Source: Campylobacteraceae bacterium (GTDB taxonomy: Bacteria; Campylobacterota; Campylobacteria; Campylobacterales; Sulfurospirillaceae). From it: a DNA stretch of 8,896 bases. The DNA is taken from positions 1-8,896 of the forward strand of contig JALUXQ010000173.1 in assembly GCA_027013265.1 (NCBI GenBank), given 5' to 3'. This document shows, one piece after another, positions 7,404 to 8,896 of the stretch. Within the stretch, counting starts at the first letter, position 1. Each line of letters opens with the position of its first letter. The notes beneath the pieces were generated by a model. It was not told where the DNA came from, did not search any database, and saw only the letters and a list, made by a program, of their open reading frames with translations. The translations under genes were made by a program, and so were the position numbers.

Positions 7404-7481
7404 GCATTTTTCTAAAAACTTTTAAAAGAGACAAATCCTCCCGTTGGTCTGAGCCTCTTTTAAAAGTTTTTAGAAAAATGC
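7404..7481. repeat. Perfect 27-bp inverted repeat with 24-nt loop
   Basis: The arms 7404-7430 and 7455-7481 are exact reverse complements (27 of 27). Each begins or ends with GCATTTTT/AAAAATGC on the outside and GAG/CTC on the inside. Each arm contains its own 10-bp palindrome, CTTTTAAAAG (7419-7428 and 7457-7466). The loop, 7431-7454, is richer in G and C than the arms and includes CCTCCCG. No T-run follows the stem on either strand, so it is not a textbook intrinsic terminator, although a very stable RNA hairpin here could still end or stabilise the mfd transcript. A miniature mobile element or a protein-binding site are alternatives. Confidence 0.85.
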
Positions 7482-7505
7482 TAACGAATTAACCGTGGAT
7501 TGCTT

Positions 7506-7510
7506 AGGAG
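7506..7510 (+). promoter_or_regulatory. Ribosome binding site of magIII
   Basis: AGGAG lies 6 nt before the ATG at 7517. This supports that start, as does the alignment of MLNDSFELL with the N-terminus of H. pylori MagIII. Confidence 0.75.
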
Positions 7511-7516
7511 TATCTG

Positions 7517-8182
7517 ATGTTAAATGATAGTTTTGAACTTTTGGTGATGTTGAAAAATGCCGGTTATCTGCAAAAGCTCAGAGATCCACTCTGGTGGCCA
7601 AATAGTGGAAGTTATGAAGTTGTTGTGGGGACTATTTTAACTCAGCAGACGAAGTGGGAGAAGGTGGAGAGGAGTTTGAAAAATCTGAGAAAAAATGGTA
7701 TAAACTCTCTTGAAGATATAGCGAAACTTGACAATAAAACTCTCTCAACTCTTATAAAACCAAGCGGTTTTTACAATACAAAAGCAAAGTATCTTTTAGG
7801 ACTCTCAAGAAACATAATAGCGGATTTTGGTAGTTTTGAAGAGTTTTGTTTTGGAGCTGACAGAGAGTGGCTATTGCGTCAAAAAGGGGTTGGTCTTGAG
7901 AGTGCGGATTCAATACTATGTTTTGGGTGTTTACAAGATTTTTTTGTAGTCGATAGTTATACTGCAAGGTTGCTTAAGGCTTTTGGATATGAGTTTGAGA
8001 GTTATGAAGAGCTTAGAGACTGGATGAGCGAGGGGATTTTATCAAATAGAGAAAAAGTAGATAAATTATATGAAAAAGAGATGAGTTTAAATGAGGTATA
8101 TGCAAGATTTCATGGTAAGATAGTGGAGTATTGTAAAGGTAATAGCAGAGGCAAGATGGTGGATGTTACCAAACTTATGTAA
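7517..8182 (+). CDS. magIII: 3-methyladenine DNA glycosylase, MagIII type (endonuclease III superfamily)
   Basis: The 221-residue product should excise 3-methyladenine from alkylated DNA, starting base excision repair. It matches H. pylori MagIII (218 residues) along its length: an N-terminal SFELL segment, WWPN (26-29), LTQQTKWE (41-48), SGFYNTKAK (83-91), the helix-hairpin-helix REWLLRQKGVGLESAD (116-131), VVDSYTARLL with catalytic aspartate D146, and YARFHGKIVEY (195-205). The lysine that makes endonuclease III an AP lyase is replaced by glutamate (E128, in GVGLESAD where Nth has GVGRKTAN). The four C-terminal cysteines of the Fe-S cluster are absent. It is therefore expected to be a monofunctional glycosylase and not Nth. 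It lies downstream of mfd, another DNA repair gene, but the hairpin region separates them. The next gene starts 12 nt after its stop, so those two are probably cotranscribed. Confidence 0.88.
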   Translation: MLNDSFELLVMLKNAGYLQKLRDPLWWPNSGSYEVVVGTILTQQTKWEKVERSLKNLRKNGINSLEDIAKLDNKTLSTLIKPSGFYNTKAKYLLGLSRNIIADFGSFEEFCFGADREWLLRQKGVGLESADSILCFGCLQDFFVVDSYTARLLKAFGYEFESYEELRDWMSEGILSNREKVDKLYEKEMSLNEVYARFHGKIVEYCKGNSRGKMVDVTKLM

Positions 8183-8194
8183 AGCTGGAGAGTT

Positions 8195-8896
8195 ATGGAA
8201 ATTTCAACAAATGATATATCAAAGAGCATGGTTGCAGATAAAAGCAAGATACTCAACTCCTCAAAAAAGCAAATTTCGCAAGTTCTTGATGGCATAAGTG
8301 CAACTGCGAACAAAACTACAAAAGAGACAAGTGTTGGTGTTTTGCTGGATTCTCTTTTTAAAGACTTAAGTACAAATCAAAAATCAAAAGATGTAGTATT
8401 AAAAATATTACAAGACAAAACAATTTTTGTAGATGTAAAAAACACCACCACTGATTTAAAATCAATACTAAATGATCTCAAAACTACTAAAGCTCCTTTA
8501 AAGACCGTCTCGCTTTTAGATAAACTACTGATAAATATAAAAAATCTAGATGCATTGACTCTGCAAAAACAGATAAACCAATCTGGTCTATTTTTAGAAT
8601 CAAAACTAGCAAATAAAGATGTGCAAAAAACCTTGTTGCCAAACTCCATTAAGGAGCCACTCATTGCTCTGAAAAATATAGCAATCCAAGAAAAATTAGA
8701 TATAAAAATCCCTTTGATTGATAAGATTTTAAGTGCAAAACTAGCAAATAAACAGTTTATTGGCAATATTAAGGAGTTGATTCAAAGCTCTAAAGTAAGT
8801 AAAAATCAAAGTACGATAGATGTGGTTGCAAAGTTAGAAAACATAGCTAAAGCGAGTCAAGCTATAGAATCAAAAATTTCAAATGATATGGTAATT
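8195..8896 (+). CDS. FliK-like (flagellar hook-length control family) protein, N-terminal part, cut by window end
   Basis: The frame from the ATG at 8195 stays open for 234 codons to the window end. The start has a TGGAGAG ribosome site (8186-8192) and lies 12 nt after magIII. The protein is rich in Lys, Ser, Asn, Leu and Ile, has no signal peptide or membrane span, and looks like a chain of short amphipathic helices and low-complexity linkers. The segment QINQSGLFLESKLANK (about 126-141) resembles the NSGxFLExKL motif of FliK-type proteins, which act as a secreted ruler and switch for the flagellar type III export gate. The conserved C-terminal FliK domain would lie beyond the window, so the family call is tentative. 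The short motif KLANK occurs twice, 45 residues apart. If not FliK, it is an uncharacterised helical protein. Confidence 0.55.
   Translation, partial: MEISTNDISKSMVADKSKILNSSKKQISQVLDGISATANKTTKETSVGVLLDSLFKDLSTNQKSKDVVLKILQDKTIFVDVKNTTTDLKSILNDLKTTKAPLKTVSLLDKLLINIKNLDALTLQKQINQSGLFLESKLANKDVQKTLLPNSIKEPLIALKNIAIQEKLDIKIPLIDKILSAKLANKQFIGNIKELIQSSKVSKNQSTIDVVAKLENIAKASQAIESKISNDMVI
8601..8752 (+). repeat. Pair of 17-nt direct repeats inside the FliK-like gene
   Basis: CAAAACTAGCAAATAAA occurs at 8601-8617 and again at 8736-8752, 135 nt apart and in the same frame. The copies encode SKLANK and AKLANK. Flanking protein sequence is only weakly similar, so this may be a remnant of an internal duplication or chance in a low-complexity gene. 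Confidence 0.6.

Larger units (their letters stand above)
7372..7516. other. Intergenic region between mfd and magIII
   Basis: This 145-nt gap is the only sizeable non-coding stretch in the window. It holds the 27-bp inverted repeat and a Shine-Dalgarno sequence for the next gene. I cannot identify a convincing sigma-70 promoter in it, so whether magIII has its own promoter is open. Confidence 0.6.

Noticed and set aside
7404..7481. Integron attC site
   Set aside because: The hairpin shape suggested it, but the conserved RYYYAAC and GTTRRRY core boxes are not present at the ends, the stem is perfectly paired without the usual unpaired bases, and no integrase or cassette array is visible.
7404..7481. 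Classical Rho-independent terminator
   Set aside because: The stem is AT-rich and no run of T follows it on either strand. A terminator role remains possible but is not supported by the usual signature.

Overview
The window is a dense, AT-rich stretch of bacterial chromosome with all genes on the + strand. The gene order lptE - (GGDEF) - folC - M23 peptidase - bactofilin - mfd matches the Helicobacter pylori block HP1546 (lptE-like) - folC - csd2/csd1 - ccmA - mfd. Together with the protein sequences (a MagIII-type glycosylase, a CcmA-like bactofilin and a short Mfd), this points to a Campylobacterota (Epsilonproteobacteria) genome. It is probably a free-living Sulfurimonas-like member, because a diguanylate cyclase is present and a FliK-like gene lies downstream. 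The genus is an inference.

Layout: 1-428 is the 3' end of an LptE-like LPS-assembly lipoprotein. 438-1985 is a cytoplasmic diguanylate cyclase with a long helical N-terminal region. 1982-3136 is folC. 3126-4076 is a membrane-anchored M23 endopeptidase of the Csd1/Csd2 type. 3998-4405 is a CcmA-like bactofilin. 4402-7371 is mfd. These six genes are separated by at most 9 nt or overlap (4, 11, 79 and about 4 nt), so they read as one operon combining outer-membrane LPS assembly, c-di-GMP synthesis, folate metabolism, cell-shape control and transcription-coupled repair. A 145-nt gap (7372-7516) follows and is dominated by a perfect 27-bp inverted repeat. Next come a MagIII-type 3-methyladenine DNA glycosylase (7517-8182) and the 5' part of a FliK-like gene (8195 to the window end).

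The most unusual points are three. First, mfd has no ATG, GTG or TTG where the family alignment requires its N-terminus: the plausible start is a CTG overlapping the bactofilin stop, and the same bases form an A AAA AAC slippery heptamer directly before that stop. Second, a 27/27-bp inverted repeat with a 24-nt loop between mfd and magIII does not look like an ordinary intrinsic terminator. Third, there is a 79-bp coding overlap between the shape peptidase and its bactofilin. I saw no RNA genes, CRISPR arrays, insertion sequences or defence systems. Most of the window is conserved core genome, and I do not see a wholly new multi-gene system in it.
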